This document shows, in pieces, positions 50,925 through 59,978 of a stretch of DNA of 64,000 nt (its first letter is position 1; each line of letters opens with the position of its first letter). The stretch comes from Bog-473 sp963777485. Its GTDB lineage: Bacteria > Actinomycetota > Acidimicrobiia > Acidimicrobiales > RAAP-2. The notes under the pieces were generated by a model. The model saw only the letters and a program-made list of their open reading frames with translations. It was not told where the DNA came from and did not search any database. A program made the translations under genes and the position numbers. The DNA lies in the NCBI GenBank assembly GCA_963777485.1, contig CAVZQP010000001.1, positions 1,178,001-1,242,000 on the forward strand, written 5' to 3'.

Positions 50925-51851
50925 TCAGGAAGCCTTGCGGCGGGAGGCCGGCTGCTTGGCCCGGGCGGGCTGCTTGGCCGTCTTGGCGGGCGCCTTCTTC
51001 TTCGCCGTCGAGGTGCGACGAGCCGGAGCCCGCTTGGCCGGCGCGCCGGCGCGGGCGCTCTTCGTCCCTGGCTTGGACGCCGCCTTGATGCTGGCGTTGA
51101 GGGCCTCCATCAGGTCCACGACCTTGGCGGCGGGCTCGGCCGGCTCCTGGATCACGATCTCGTGGCCCTGGCGCTTCTCCTCGATGAGAGCCTCGACCTT
51201 CTCGCGGTGCGTGTCGTGGTAGCGATCGGGGTCCCAGTCCGACTCCATGGACTCGATCAGCAGCTGGGCCATCGACAGCTCACGGTCGCTCACGTCGCCC
51301 TCGTGAGGCAGCTCGGGCAACTCCTTGCCGGGGACCCGCACCTCGTCGGAGAAATACATGGTGTGCAGGGCCAACGCGTCTTCCTCGGGACGGATGGCAA
51401 CCAGGTATTCCTTGTTGCGCATGACCATCGTGGCGATGCCAATGCGGTCCGCATCGGCCATGGCCTTGCGCAAGAGCGCGTACGCCTTGTCGGCGCCGGC
51501 GCCCTCGGGCGCGAGGTAGTAGCTGGCGCGGAAGAACACGGGGTCGATATCGGGCTGGCTGACGAAGTCGGAGATCTCGATCTGTCGCGACTTCTTCGGC
51601 TCGGCGCTCTCGAGCTCCTCTTCGGTCAGGATGACGTACTCGCCGCCGCCCAGATCGAAGCCGCGGACGATGTCGTCGTTGGCAACCTCATCGCCGGTGC
51701 GCTCGTTGACCTTCTTGTAGCGGATCCGGTCCGAGGTCCCGTCCTCGAACTGGTTGAAGTGGATGCTCTTGTCCGAGGTTGCCGGGTACAGGCCGACGGG
51801 GATGTTCACCAGCCCGAAGCTGAGGGCCCCTTTCCAAATCGTGCGTGGCAC
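50925..51851 (-). CDS. ku: Ku protein of non-homologous end joining
   Basis: 308 residues from GTG 51851. The bacterial Ku core starts 'PRTIWKGALSFGLVNIPVGL' and includes 'GDEVANDDIVRGFDLGGGEY', 'DPVFFRASYYLAPEGAGADK' and 'ELSMAQLLIESMESDWDPD'. Ku dimers bind DNA ends and recruit LigD. The last about 50 residues are a Lys/Ala/Arg-rich basic tail, which in other Ku proteins adds sliding DNA contacts. No ligD is in the window. In-frame TTGs lie just upstream. Confidence 0.96.
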   Translation of the reverse strand: MPRTIWKGALSFGLVNIPVGLYPATSDKSIHFNQFEDGTSDRIRYKKVNERTGDEVANDDIVRGFDLGGGEYVILTEEELESAEPKKSRQIEISDFVSQPDIDPVFFRASYYLAPEGAGADKAYALLRKAMADADRIGIATMVMRNKEYLVAIRPEEDALALHTMYFSDEVRVPGKELPELPHEGDVSDRELSMAQLLIESMESDWDPDRYHDTHREKVEALIEEKRQGHEIVIQEPAEPAAKVVDLMEALNASIKAASKPGTKSARAGAPAKRAPARRTSTAKKKAPAKTAKQPARAKQPASRRKAS

Positions 51852-51917
51852 GGGCAACAAATTACCAGCCCACACCTGGTCCACCACCTTGTTACAGCGA
51901 TTCGTCACACTGAATCC

Positions 51918-52307
51918 ATGATTTCCGACGAGCGGGAGGGCTTCGGATCGGCCCTGCTCAGCGGCCTGGCCGAGTTGGGCCCGGTCGACCCGTTCTCCGG
52001 CGACCTCTCCCTTGAGCTGGGGGTTTCGGTCTGGCTCCGCACGAGCGGGACGCCGCTGCTCGAGGCCCGGGGGCGGCTGCTGCACATCAGGCAGCTGATC
52101 ATCGAGGTTTGCGGGCTCGACGCAGCCACCGAGCCGGTTCCCTTCGTCGGGCGCTCGCCTCGGAACGACGTGCTCAACCTGGTCGGCTACGTGTGCGACC
52201 TGTTGCGCCGGGCGGCCTCGGGGTCCGGCCGGTCGGTGCAAGGTGTGGCGCGGCTCGTCATCGCAGAGCTGCCGCCCGAGGACGAGGACGCCGCGCTCGG
52301 CGCCTGA
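51918..52307 (+). CDS. Conserved-looking protein of unknown function
   Basis: 129 residues from ATG 51918, divergent from ku with a 66-bp gap. The sequence is soluble and helical ('ALLSGLAELGPVDPFSGDLS', 'LLHIRQLIIEVCGLDA', 'NLVGYVCDLLRRAA'). No recognised domain; it has an acidic N-terminus and C-terminus. The position next to ku is the only hint of role. Confidence 0.6.
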   Translation: MISDEREGFGSALLSGLAELGPVDPFSGDLSLELGVSVWLRTSGTPLLEARGRLLHIRQLIIEVCGLDAATEPVPFVGRSPRNDVLNLVGYVCDLLRRAASGSGRSVQGVARLVIAELPPEDEDAALGA

Positions 52308-52320
52308 CGCGCCGCGGGCG

Positions 52321-52635
52321 TCACTCCCACTCGAAGAACTTGCGGAACCGGTTCTCCCGCTTGGCGCGGGGTGGACTCGGCCGCATGCAGTCGGGATGGT
52401 GCTCTCCGAGCCAGGCAACGAAGGCATCGCGGTCGGGAAACGTCATCTCCTCATCGGTGTCCATGACGTAGAGCACGATCGCGGGACCGTCGACCGAGAC
52501 GGAGAACTCGACCTTCCCGTCCGCGAGGAAGCACCAGAGCGGGCTGGCCCCCGGCGTCGTACGCGGTTCGAGGCGCCAACCCTGTAGGCCGCCCAAGAGG
52601 TCGACGAGCTCCTTGCGGAGTGAGCCCGGTGACAC
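52321..52635 (-). CDS. Small protein of unknown function
   Basis: 104 residues. 'LVDLLGGLQGWRLEPR' then 'VEFSVSVDGPAIVLYVMDTD' and 'EEMTFPDRDAFVAWLGEHHP'. This is a compact alpha/beta pattern with a basic end, similar to small actinobacterial proteins of unknown function. It starts (GTG) directly after the stop of the upstream membrane protein gene (TAG|GTG), so the two are coupled. Confidence 0.65.
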   Translation of the reverse strand: MSPGSLRKELVDLLGGLQGWRLEPRTTPGASPLWCFLADGKVEFSVSVDGPAIVLYVMDTDEEMTFPDRDAFVAWLGEHHPDCMRPSPPRAKRENRFRKFFEWE

Positions 52636-53991
52636 CTATGGAATCCTGACGCGGCCGAGGTCTCGTGCCGACAACGCGTCCACCCGCTCCGCCCTCGCCG
52701 CCAGCCCGACACAGCAGCCGAGGACGAAGCCCACGAAGGGCAGGTGCCAGTCGAAGTCGAACGTTCCGCCGACGGCCCCGCACACCAGTGCGGCACAGGC
52801 GCACGACGACAGCACGTCGACCCGGCGCACGGCCCTGACAACTGCGGCCACGACAGCCGCCAGGAGCGCGAGGCCGAGCACGCCGGCGTCGGCCGCGACT
52901 TGCAGACACTCGTTGTGGACGAACTTGGCATAGGTGCCATCTGCCGTGTGGAACAAGAGAAGGTGGTCCGGACCGACGCCGAAGACCGGCGCAGTCCCCC
53001 ACTGGTGCCACGCGACCGACCATTCCGCCGAACGGTCGGCGTCGCTCGGAGCCAGCGCACGCAGCCCGATCTCATGATGCAACAGGAAGACAGCGCCGAG
53101 AAGGGCGAGGGGCACGAAGCACACCGCCACCATCCGAACCCGCGGGTCGAGAGCCGCGGCGCACACACGGGTCGCCGGAACGGCGGAGATCGCCATAGCG
53201 GCCACCGTGGCGGCGCCGAGCCACGGAACAGTGCCCGTGTCCGGCGAGGTCGCGACGGCCACCACGCCGAGCGCTGCGCCGGCGAGGAGGGGAACGAGGA
53301 GGTGGGCGTAGCGCCGCCATGGCACGAGCGCAGCGGCACAGGCGATTGCCACACACGCGCCTCGGCTCTGCGAGGCCAACAGTCCTCCGGCGCAGAGGCA
53401 CACGGCGAGACGAACCGACAGGGGGTGCCGGTCGACACCCAGCGCGACAAGCAAGCACATGCCGAGCACCAGACCCGCTGCGTCGGCGTAGGTAAGGGTC
53501 GTCGACAGGCGCCAGAGGCTCTGGGACGGCATTGCGAGGGGGAACCATCGCCAGATCAGGCCGGCGAAGCCGACGAGGGCTCCCGCGGCGCCGAGACACG
53601 CGACGGCCAGTCCCGCGAGCTGCCGGGGCGGTCCACGAAGGGGGCGAACGACCGCGTAGGCACCCGCACAGGCGAGGCAGCTCGCTCCGAAGGGAAGCGC
53701 GGCGCTCAGTGACCCGGTGATGTCCGCGCGGGCGCCCCACCACAGCGCCAGCGCAACGAGCGCGGCCACCACACATATGGCGCGTCGATCAAAGGGGTGG
53801 CTGATCGCCGCCGCAACCAACAGGACAACGGAGCCCACGGCTGCAACCAATGCGTCGGCGTGCCAGAAACCACCCTCGCGGACGCCGACCAGGAACATGA
53901 GAGCGAAGAGAGGCGCAGCAAGAAGGAAGGCCTGATTGCGCGGGTCGCGCCGCATGGGCCGCGCGTCCAACGCTGTACGGACCTGTTGCAC
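52636..53991 (-). CDS. O-antigen ligase/polymerase-like multi-pass membrane protein
   Basis: 451 residues, about 11 membrane helices. The Wzy_C-like periplasmic region lies late: 'WHQWGTAPVFGVGPDHLLLF', 'YAKFVHNECLQVAADAGVLG', where the 'G-x-G-x-x-x...HNE-x-L...E-x-G' pattern of O-antigen ligases is recognisable. It would join or polymerise envelope sugars at the outer face of the membrane. GTG 53991 has AAGGAG 7 nt upstream. No glycan biosynthesis cluster surrounds it; a GT2 gene is about 5 kb away. Confidence 0.8.
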   Translation of the reverse strand: MQQVRTALDARPMRRDPRNQAFLLAAPLFALMFLVGVREGGFWHADALVAAVGSVVLLVAAAISHPFDRRAICVVAALVALALWWGARADITGSLSAALPFGASCLACAGAYAVVRPLRGPPRQLAGLAVACLGAAGALVGFAGLIWRWFPLAMPSQSLWRLSTTLTYADAAGLVLGMCLLVALGVDRHPLSVRLAVCLCAGGLLASQSRGACVAIACAAALVPWRRYAHLLVPLLAGAALGVVAVATSPDTGTVPWLGAATVAAMAISAVPATRVCAAALDPRVRMVAVCFVPLALLGAVFLLHHEIGLRALAPSDADRSAEWSVAWHQWGTAPVFGVGPDHLLLFHTADGTYAKFVHNECLQVAADAGVLGLALLAAVVAAVVRAVRRVDVLSSCACAALVCGAVGGTFDFDWHLPFVGFVLGCCVGLAARAERVDALSARDLGRVRIP

Positions 53992-54573
53992 TCACCGTCT
54001 CCTTCGTCGCTCGTCGGTCATGCGCGCCTACGTGGTGCGGGCGCTCGGCCCGATCGCCTGACGAACGCTACGTCAGCCGAACTGCCCCCAGTGGGTGGCG
54101 ACGAGGAGGAGGACGTCCGAGGCAGCCAACGCCGCTCCAGCCACGACCATCCTCGTCTGGTGGAACCGCTGGGGCATGAGCTCGGCCACGACCATCCAGA
54201 TGCCGGCAACCAGGGATCACGAGAAGGGTGACCTCGGCAAGGGCGGACGTTGGGGTGACGACTGGGTCACGAGGAAGGATGCAGCACACGCTTGGGCGCC
54301 TTGGATCCGACCGCGTCGCGATCACAGAGATGATCTCGTACCGCGCGACGGAAGCGGACACGGCTGCTCGCGATGTATCCAACCTCTCGGCGTTCACAAG
54401 CCGGCCTGTCCAGAACCAGGACCCGATGGGATAGATCCAACGCTGTCGGCGGAACAGCAACGACTCCACAACAACCCGGCGGTTTTCGACAAAGCCTGTC
54501 TGGAGATGGTCGCCATCCACGCGGGCCTGCGCGAGGATGGGAGCGTTCGGGGTGCGGGGAGGGGCAGACGCAC
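53992..54573. other. Gene-free stretch, possibly a degraded gene
   Basis: About 580 bp with no intact convincing gene. On the minus strand, about 54070-54205, two frames in succession read hydrophobic, protein-like segments ('ALAEVTLLVIPG' in one, then 'LVAGIWMVVAELMPQRF' and 'ALAASDVLLLVATHWGQFG' in another), as if a membrane protein had been broken by a frameshift. Evidence is weak. The 3' end holds the ribosome-binding region of the next gene. Confidence 0.4.
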
Positions 54574-56298
54574 ATGAGTTCGCGTTTCACTTCAGCGCTA
54601 GGAGCCGGTGCACTGATCGCCGGCGTGCTGACGCTGATCACGCCGTTTGGCGGGAACGCTGTCGCCTCCGCTGGCACGCCGTTACCGGGCGCACCGAATT
54701 GTCCCATGTTCCCAGCAGACAACGTGTGGAACACCCCGATCACGAACTTGCCTGTCAACTCCCACTCGGCGGCGTGGTTGGCGAGCATGAGCGCTGGCAG
54801 CACGAACCTGCATCCAGATTTCGGCCCGTCGGGCGATCCCTCCAACCCGTACGGTATGCCGTACACCGTCGTCCCGGCCGGACACCAGTTCGTCAACATC
54901 GCGTTCCAGTACGCCAGCGAGAGTGACCCCGGGCCCTATCCCTTCGGGCCGGACACACCGATAGAAGGAGGGCAGAACGCAACCGGTGACCGTCACGCGC
55001 TGATGGTCGACCCCAACACATGCACTCTCTACGAGCTTTACGACGCGCACTACAGCGCGAGCGGGTCCACCGCAGGCTCGGGCGCCATCTGGAACCTCAA
55101 CTCGAACGCCTTGCGACCCGCTGGGTGGACTTCGGCGGACGCCGCAGGGCTTCCCATTTTGCCCGGCCTCGTCCGCTACGACGAAGTGGAATCAGGCAGC
55201 ATCACGCACGCCATCAGGATGACCGCGGAGACGACGGACACGAGCTACATCTGGCCGGCCCGGCACGAGGCCGGGGCGCGCTCCGACCCAAACCTGCCGC
55301 CGATGGGAGCCCGGTTCAGGCTCAAGCCGACCTTCAACATCGGCGGGTTCTCCCCGCAAGCCCAGGTCGTGCTGCGGGCCATGCAGCAATACGGGCTCAT
55401 CGTCGCCGACAACGGCTCCAACTGGTACTTCGGGGGCACGGCCGACCCGGCGTGGCCCCAGTCCCTCGTCGACGAGCTCAAGCAAATGCCGGCCAGCGCG
55501 TTCGAGGCGGTCGACGAGTCCTCCCTCATGGTCAGCGCCGACTCGGGTCAGGCGAAATCGTTCGTCGGTCCGGTGACAGGAATCGCCGCACCGCCCTCAG
55601 GGTCCGGTTATTGGCTCTCGAACGCAGAAGGCGCAGTTTCCGCCCATGGCGTGCCCAACTACGGCTCCATGGCGGGCACGCCACTCAACGCGCCGATCAG
55701 TCACATCGTTTCGACCCCCGATGGAGCCGGATATTGGCTGGTCGCCGCAGACGGCGGGACTTTTGCATTCGGGGACGCCCGCTTCTTCGGCTCCATGGGC
55801 GGGAAGCCGCTCAATGCGCCGGTCGTCAACATGGCGCCGACACCCGACGGTGGGGGGTACTGGCTGGTGGCGAGCGATGGTGGCGTCTTCGCCTTCGGGG
55901 ATGCCCGCTTCTTCGGCTCCATGGGAGGACGACACCTCAACGCTCCGGCAGTCGGCATGGCAGCCGACCCACAGACGGGTGGCTATTGGCTGGTTGCCTC
56001 TGATGGCGGGATCTTCTCGTTCGCGGCGCCGTTCCTGGGATCGACCGGCGCCATCCACCTGCAGCAATCGGTCAATGGGATGGCCGTGGCCGGCAGCGGC
56101 AGTGGTTACTGGCTCGTCGCGTCCGACGGCGGGATCTTCGCATTCGGCACGGCGCCATTCTGGGGAAGTGCCGGCGGCCTCCGCCTTGCCGCACCGGTCG
56201 TGGGCATGGCGGCGGACGACTCCACGGGCGGCTATTGGCTCGTGGGCTCCGATGGCGGCGTGTTCGCCTACCACGCACCCTTCTTCGGCGCTGACTGA
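54574..56298 (+). CDS. Exported protein: conserved extracellular domain plus six surface repeats
   Basis: 574 residues. The signal peptide ('FTSALGAGALIAGVLTLITP') is followed by a globular domain (about 45-310). It is marked by 'MFPADNVWNTPITNLPVNS', 'DRHALMVDPNTCTLYELYDA', 'SGAIWNLNSNALRPAGWTSA', 'LPILPGLVRYDEVESG' and 'IVADNGSNWYFGG'. I have seen this pattern in bacterial secreted proteins without known activity. The C-terminus is six about 42-residue GYWLVASDGG repeats, the same block as in the 910-3396 protein. ATG 54574 follows GGGGAGGGGC. Cell-surface location likely; ligand or substrate unknown. Confidence 0.88.
   Translation: MSSRFTSALGAGALIAGVLTLITPFGGNAVASAGTPLPGAPNCPMFPADNVWNTPITNLPVNSHSAAWLASMSAGSTNLHPDFGPSGDPSNPYGMPYTVVPAGHQFVNIAFQYASESDPGPYPFGPDTPIEGGQNATGDRHALMVDPNTCTLYELYDAHYSASGSTAGSGAIWNLNSNALRPAGWTSADAAGLPILPGLVRYDEVESGSITHAIRMTAETTDTSYIWPARHEAGARSDPNLPPMGARFRLKPTFNIGGFSPQAQVVLRAMQQYGLIVADNGSNWYFGGTADPAWPQSLVDELKQMPASAFEAVDESSLMVSADSGQAKSFVGPVTGIAAPPSGSGYWLSNAEGAVSAHGVPNYGSMAGTPLNAPISHIVSTPDGAGYWLVAADGGTFAFGDARFFGSMGGKPLNAPVVNMAPTPDGGGYWLVASDGGVFAFGDARFFGSMGGRHLNAPAVGMAADPQTGGYWLVASDGGIFSFAAPFLGSTGAIHLQQSVNGMAVAGSGSGYWLVASDGGIFAFGTAPFWGSAGGLRLAAPVVGMAADDSTGGYWLVGSDGGVFAYHAPFFGAD
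55605..56298 (+). repeat. Six coding repeats of about 42 residues (surface repeat block 2)
   Basis: Units begin GYWLSNAEGA, GYWLVAADGG, GYWLVASDGG (three times) and GYWLVGSDGG. Units 2 and 3 are nearly identical, including the 'FAFGDARFFGSMGG' core. The DNA period is 126 bp where no insertion occurs. Confidence 0.9.
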
Positions 56299-56388
56299 AC
56301 TCGGGCACGGTGTTGAGAACGGAGTAATCGGGTACCGCGCGTGATCGGGATGTCGCGGACCGCGGCAACGAACGTGCGGGAGGATTAC

Positions 56389-57318
56389 GTGGTCACGCAA
56401 GTTGCAACACGATCAAACACATCGACGCAGGTAAGAGAGGGGTATCCGGACCATCGGAGGATGGTGCGCTTCGACTGGTCCGACACCCCCTTGCATTGGG
56501 TTCCGAACGACCCTTTCAGCACCCACATGATCAACGTGCTGCATCTCCTTCTCCCAGCCGGGGAGCGCTGGTTCATCGGGGTCGTCAACGAAGCAGCGCC
56601 ACTCGTCTCCGATCCGGATGTCGCCGAGGCCATCAAGCCGTTCGTCCAACAGGAGTCCTGGCACGCATGGGCCCATGCCATGGTGCTCGAGCACCTGGAC
56701 TCCAATGGGATCGACAGCTCGGAGTTCACCGACAGTCTTGAACGTTGGTTCGCCCGGGTGGGCAGCCCAAAACCGAATTGGTCCAAGCCCCTACAGCGCT
56801 GGTGGCTGCTTCGTCGCCTCGCCGATGTTGCCGCTATCGAGCACTTCACCGCCGTTCTCGGACAGTGGGTCATCCAGAACAAGGGCCTCGAGTATGCCGG
56901 CGCAGATCCAGTCATGCTCGATCTGCTTCGATGGCATGGCTCTGAAGAGGTCGAACATCGTTCACTGGTGTACGACGTCTATCAGGACCTCTCGGGCAAC
57001 TATGTCCTGCGGTGCCTTGCCATGTTGTTCACGGCGCCCTCCCTGCTGGCCTGGTGGCTCCGTGGAGTCCGCTATCTCATGGCGCATGACCCGACTTCGC
57101 CGCCGAAACCCGGCTGGCGGGACTGGCTCCGGGCAGCACGGCAGTACCGAGTGCCCGGGCCGTGGATGCTCATCGTCACAACGCCGGTGCGCTACCTGCG
57201 CCCCCTTCACCACCCATCCCAGGAGGGCTCCACCGAGCTGGCGCAGCAATACCTCTCCGAGTCCCCGGCTGCGCAGAAGGCTCGAGAGGTAGCCGCAGAT
57301 GCCGCGGACCCGACCTGA
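56389..57318 (+). CDS. Metal-dependent hydrolase family (PF10118-like) protein
   Basis: 309 residues from GTG 56389, with CGGGAGGA 5 nt upstream; GTG 56341 and ATG 56350 are earlier alternatives without an SD. Ferritin-like helices carry Glu/His metal ligands: 'QQESWHAWAHAMVLEHLDS', 'AIEHFTAVLG' and 'WHGSEEVEHRSLVYDVYQ'. This family is common in mycobacteria and near lipid or steroid genes; enzymatic activity is not established. A hydrophobic segment 'LRCLAMLFTAPSLLAWWL' may associate with membrane. Monocistronic. Confidence 0.85.
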   Translation: MVTQVATRSNTSTQVREGYPDHRRMVRFDWSDTPLHWVPNDPFSTHMINVLHLLLPAGERWFIGVVNEAAPLVSDPDVAEAIKPFVQQESWHAWAHAMVLEHLDSNGIDSSEFTDSLERWFARVGSPKPNWSKPLQRWWLLRRLADVAAIEHFTAVLGQWVIQNKGLEYAGADPVMLDLLRWHGSEEVEHRSLVYDVYQDLSGNYVLRCLAMLFTAPSLLAWWLRGVRYLMAHDPTSPPKPGWRDWLRAARQYRVPGPWMLIVTTPVRYLRPLHHPSQEGSTELAQQYLSESPAAQKAREVAADAADPT

Positions 57319-57438
57319 GCCGACGGACGCAACACCGTGAGGGAAATAGGTAGCTCGACGTAGACAAGGGCAAAGCGCCAGTCAGGCAACGCCGTCCTGC
57401 CCGCCGTGTGGATCGGTGGAATTCAGCCAGACGACAAA

Positions 57439-58497
57439 TCAGGTTGGTGGGTTTTGTACCCAACCGCGTGGCAGGGGCAGGCTGAGGTCTGCATACGTGA
57501 TGATCCCTGGCGGAGCGTGCACAACGGGCGCGATGGCATTGAGCGCGGGCAGCGCAGTGATGATGTGCCCGATCGTCATGAACTCCTCGATCGTCTCGGC
57601 CTGGAAGTCCGGTGGCGGGAGAAAATCGAGGGACGCGGTGACGGTAGGGAGCCCCTCCACGGTGATCACCCACCCGTCCTTTTCGATCACCCACGGGGGA
57701 TCGAGCGTCGCTCCCTTCTTCCAGCGCACGTTGAGGTCGATGATGGTTCGGCCGCCGACACGCCCCTGCCAGCTCGCCGCGACGCCGGCAACATGACCGG
57801 CGGCGATCGTCCAGGACTTCATGACGAGATCCTCGGTCGTTTGGGCGAATTCCGATTCGCAGACGATCTCGTCCAGCTCGACACCGAGCATGTCAGCGAC
57901 CATCGCGACCGCTTCGCCGAACACCGCGGTGCCGGTCCGGGCCATGTCGGCCAAGTCCGGATGGTCGATCGGGTGCCCGAAGCCGGCCGCTCGTTCTGTG
58001 TCGGGGGAGTCGTAGAAGGTCGTATCCGCCGTCTCGGACACGACGACCTTGTCGACCCGACTGCATAGCCCCGCGATGGTGCCGGCCACCAACTCGGCGA
58101 ACCCTGGGCTGACACCGGTGCCCAAGAGTGAGGACCCGCCCCGAGCGCAGGCGTCGACAAGCCGGCCGCGCTCTGCACCCAGATTCGCGCCGGTGATGAA
58201 GGCCGCCGTCGTGACGACGTTGACGCCAGCCTCGAGGATGCGAACCAGTTCGTCGACCGACGGCCACATCGGGTTGTAGACGACGCAATCGGGCTTCAGG
58301 GCGAGCAGGGCGTCGACGTCGCCGGTCGCCGCCAGCCCGACCGGGGCGATCCCGGCCAGCTCCCCCACATCGACGCCAACCTTGGTGGGCGACCACGCGA
58401 AACACCCGACAAGCTCGAGCGTCGGGTTCGCCACGATCGCCTTGAGCGATTCTTTGCCGACGTTGCCCGTCGTCCACTGCGCCACCCGGATCGTCAT
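57439..58497 (-). CDS. NAD(P)-dependent amine dehydrogenase / dihydrodipicolinate reductase-like protein
   Basis: 352 residues from ATG 58497, with GGATGGAGA upstream. The Rossmann start is 'VAQWTTGNVGKESLKAIV' (TGNVG). Then come 'DALLALKPDCVVYNPMWP' and 'VVTTAAFITGANLG'. The C-terminal domain has 'GTGVSPGFAELVAGTIAGL' and 'GFGHPIDHPDLADMA'. This matches 2,4-diaminopentanoate dehydrogenase-like and mycobacterial 'DHDPR N-terminal' proteins. The actual substrate is unknown. Monocistronic. Confidence 0.87.
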   Translation of the reverse strand: MTIRVAQWTTGNVGKESLKAIVANPTLELVGCFAWSPTKVGVDVGELAGIAPVGLAATGDVDALLALKPDCVVYNPMWPSVDELVRILEAGVNVVTTAAFITGANLGAERGRLVDACARGGSSLLGTGVSPGFAELVAGTIAGLCSRVDKVVVSETADTTFYDSPDTERAAGFGHPIDHPDLADMARTGTAVFGEAVAMVADMLGVELDEIVCESEFAQTTEDLVMKSWTIAAGHVAGVAASWQGRVGGRTIIDLNVRWKKGATLDPPWVIEKDGWVITVEGLPTVTASLDFLPPPDFQAETIEEFMTIGHIITALPALNAIAPVVHAPPGIITYADLSLPLPRGWVQNPPT

Positions 58498-58951
58498 GCG
58501 GTCTCCATCCTTCACATCGCGCCGACTTGAAACCGCGGCGTCGTGTATCCCCCGGTGCGCCCTTCTCGCTCAGAAGGCCGATCCAAGGAATCCACCCTAG
58601 ACCTGCAGTCTCGGGGATGGAACTTGGTCACAGCACTCGTGGGCAGCCGCGCTACGAGCGCGGTGGGCAAGTACTTCCGTGGCCCTTCGCACCATCCGGC
58701 CAGATTGTCGAGTCAGTGCATTTCGCCTTGCCAAGGTCGCATCCGGAGTAGTCGCAGTTCCAGAGACGCTCGACGAGAGCTCGGGCATCCTCACCATTTG
58801 GGCGGCTGTCGCACTTCGCGGAGCGGGCTGTCGCCGGGGTCCGTCGTGTGAGCTTCGATACGTGATCCCCGTGCTTCGCCGAACGCGCCATCGTGATTGT
58901 CCGCGGTCGGGTCAAGACCTCAGGCGCGGGCGGCGTCGGGTGCTATCACCC
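58498..58951. other. Gene-poor stretch with a possible pentapeptide-repeat remnant
   Basis: About 450 bp. On the minus strand, a frame from ATG 58891 to 58652 contains 'NCDYSGCDLGKAKCTDSTIW' followed by PDG, which looks like the end of a pentapeptide-repeat protein (A-D-L-x-x type units ending in T-W-P-D-G). No matching start of a complete protein is visible, so this is at most a fragment. No other feature recognised. Confidence 0.35.
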
Positions 58952-59878
58952 TCAGGCGACCCGCTCGGCCGCACGCCCGGGGCCGGCGACCGTCCCTACA
59001 AGGGCGCCCAGGCTGGTCGCAGCCGAGAGGACGCTGCCGAGCACGAGGTCGAGCGGCGAGCGCATCATCGAGCGGCCGGCCCAGACCTCGCCGATCTGGC
59101 GGGTCAAGAGTGTCGAGCAGATCCAGAGCAGCACCTCGTTGCGGTGAGCTCGACCCACGCTCTCGTGCGCATACCCGTAATTCGCACGAGCGTTGACGAA
59201 GGCGTTGACCATTGACCATTGCACACCGTGATCCTGGTAATGGTGGACGATGATGCGGTCATCACAAACCGCCCCTCCCTCTTCGATCAATTTGGGCACA
59301 AGCTTGCTTTCGATGTCACCCGGATTGAACAAGGGGAACTCGAGCTCGCGTTGTTTGATGGAGACGGTCGAGAAGGGGGGCGGTCGTCCCGGTAAGGTCC
59401 TCATCGGCGGAGCGAACGGGGCCGCGAAGGCGAGGAAGTTCGCCCGGCCTACAACGGTGGCGTCGGTCGCGTTCACGAGGCATCCGACGACCATGGCGGC
59501 GTAGGGATGCTCGCGGTGGGCGCGAAGGATCGCGTCGACCCAATCGGGTCCAGGCAACGCGTGATCCTCGCCAAACGCAAGGACCACGCCTCGCGCGTGC
59601 TCGATCGCGATCTGGCGGAGCTCCAAGATGTTGCGGCCCTCGGTGGCAATCCAAGTCATGGCCCCGTCCAACCCCGCCGGGGCGGGTTCCCCCGAACCGC
59701 AGACTACGACCGCATCAGCGCCGGATGATCGAAGCTGTGGCGTGAGCGCCGCCAGCAACGCCTCGAGCGTCCTGGCTCTCTCGCGCGTGGCGACGATGAC
59801 AGTCAGCGGCGTGACCACTGTGGGTGAGGTCACCCCGATCGGACTCGCTGACCCTTCGGGACCGGACACCGAACGCAA
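58952..59878 (-). CDS. Family 2 glycosyltransferase
   Basis: About 308 residues. GT2 strand 'LTVIVATRERARTLEALLAA', nucleotide region 'DAVVVCGSGEPAPAG', a D-x-D-like acidic motif 'VLAFGEDHALPGPDWVDAIL', and acceptor-side 'DIESKLVPKLIEEGG' and 'HHYQDHGVQWSM'. A C-terminal hydrophobic region ('PLDLVLGSVLSAATSLGALV') may anchor it in the membrane. The E-D-H acidic motif is typical of rhamnosyl/rhamnan-like GT2 proteins; donor and acceptor are not predictable. The start is uncertain (TTG 59878, GTG 59869 or later). Confidence 0.75.
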   Translation of the reverse strand: MRSVSGPEGSASPIGVTSPTVVTPLTVIVATRERARTLEALLAALTPQLRSSGADAVVVCGSGEPAPAGLDGAMTWIATEGRNILELRQIAIEHARGVVLAFGEDHALPGPDWVDAILRAHREHPYAAMVVGCLVNATDATVVGRANFLAFAAPFAPPMRTLPGRPPPFSTVSIKQRELEFPLFNPGDIESKLVPKLIEEGGAVCDDRIIVHHYQDHGVQWSMVNAFVNARANYGYAHESVGRAHRNEVLLWICSTLLTRQIGEVWAGRSMMRSPLDLVLGSVLSAATSLGALVGTVAGPGRAAERVA

Positions 59879-59978
59879 CCTACCGACTTCGGGGAGTGTC
59901 GTGGGAGGAGAACAGGCCTATCCCAGTACCCAGGCCCAGAGTCAGCTACCAGTTGCAATTATTGCGACCCGGTCTGCT

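Noticed and set aside
54068..54520. 150-codon minus-strand gene
   Set aside because: No recognised domain and an abrupt change from protein-like to Arg/Pro-rich content; kept only as a possible degraded remnant.
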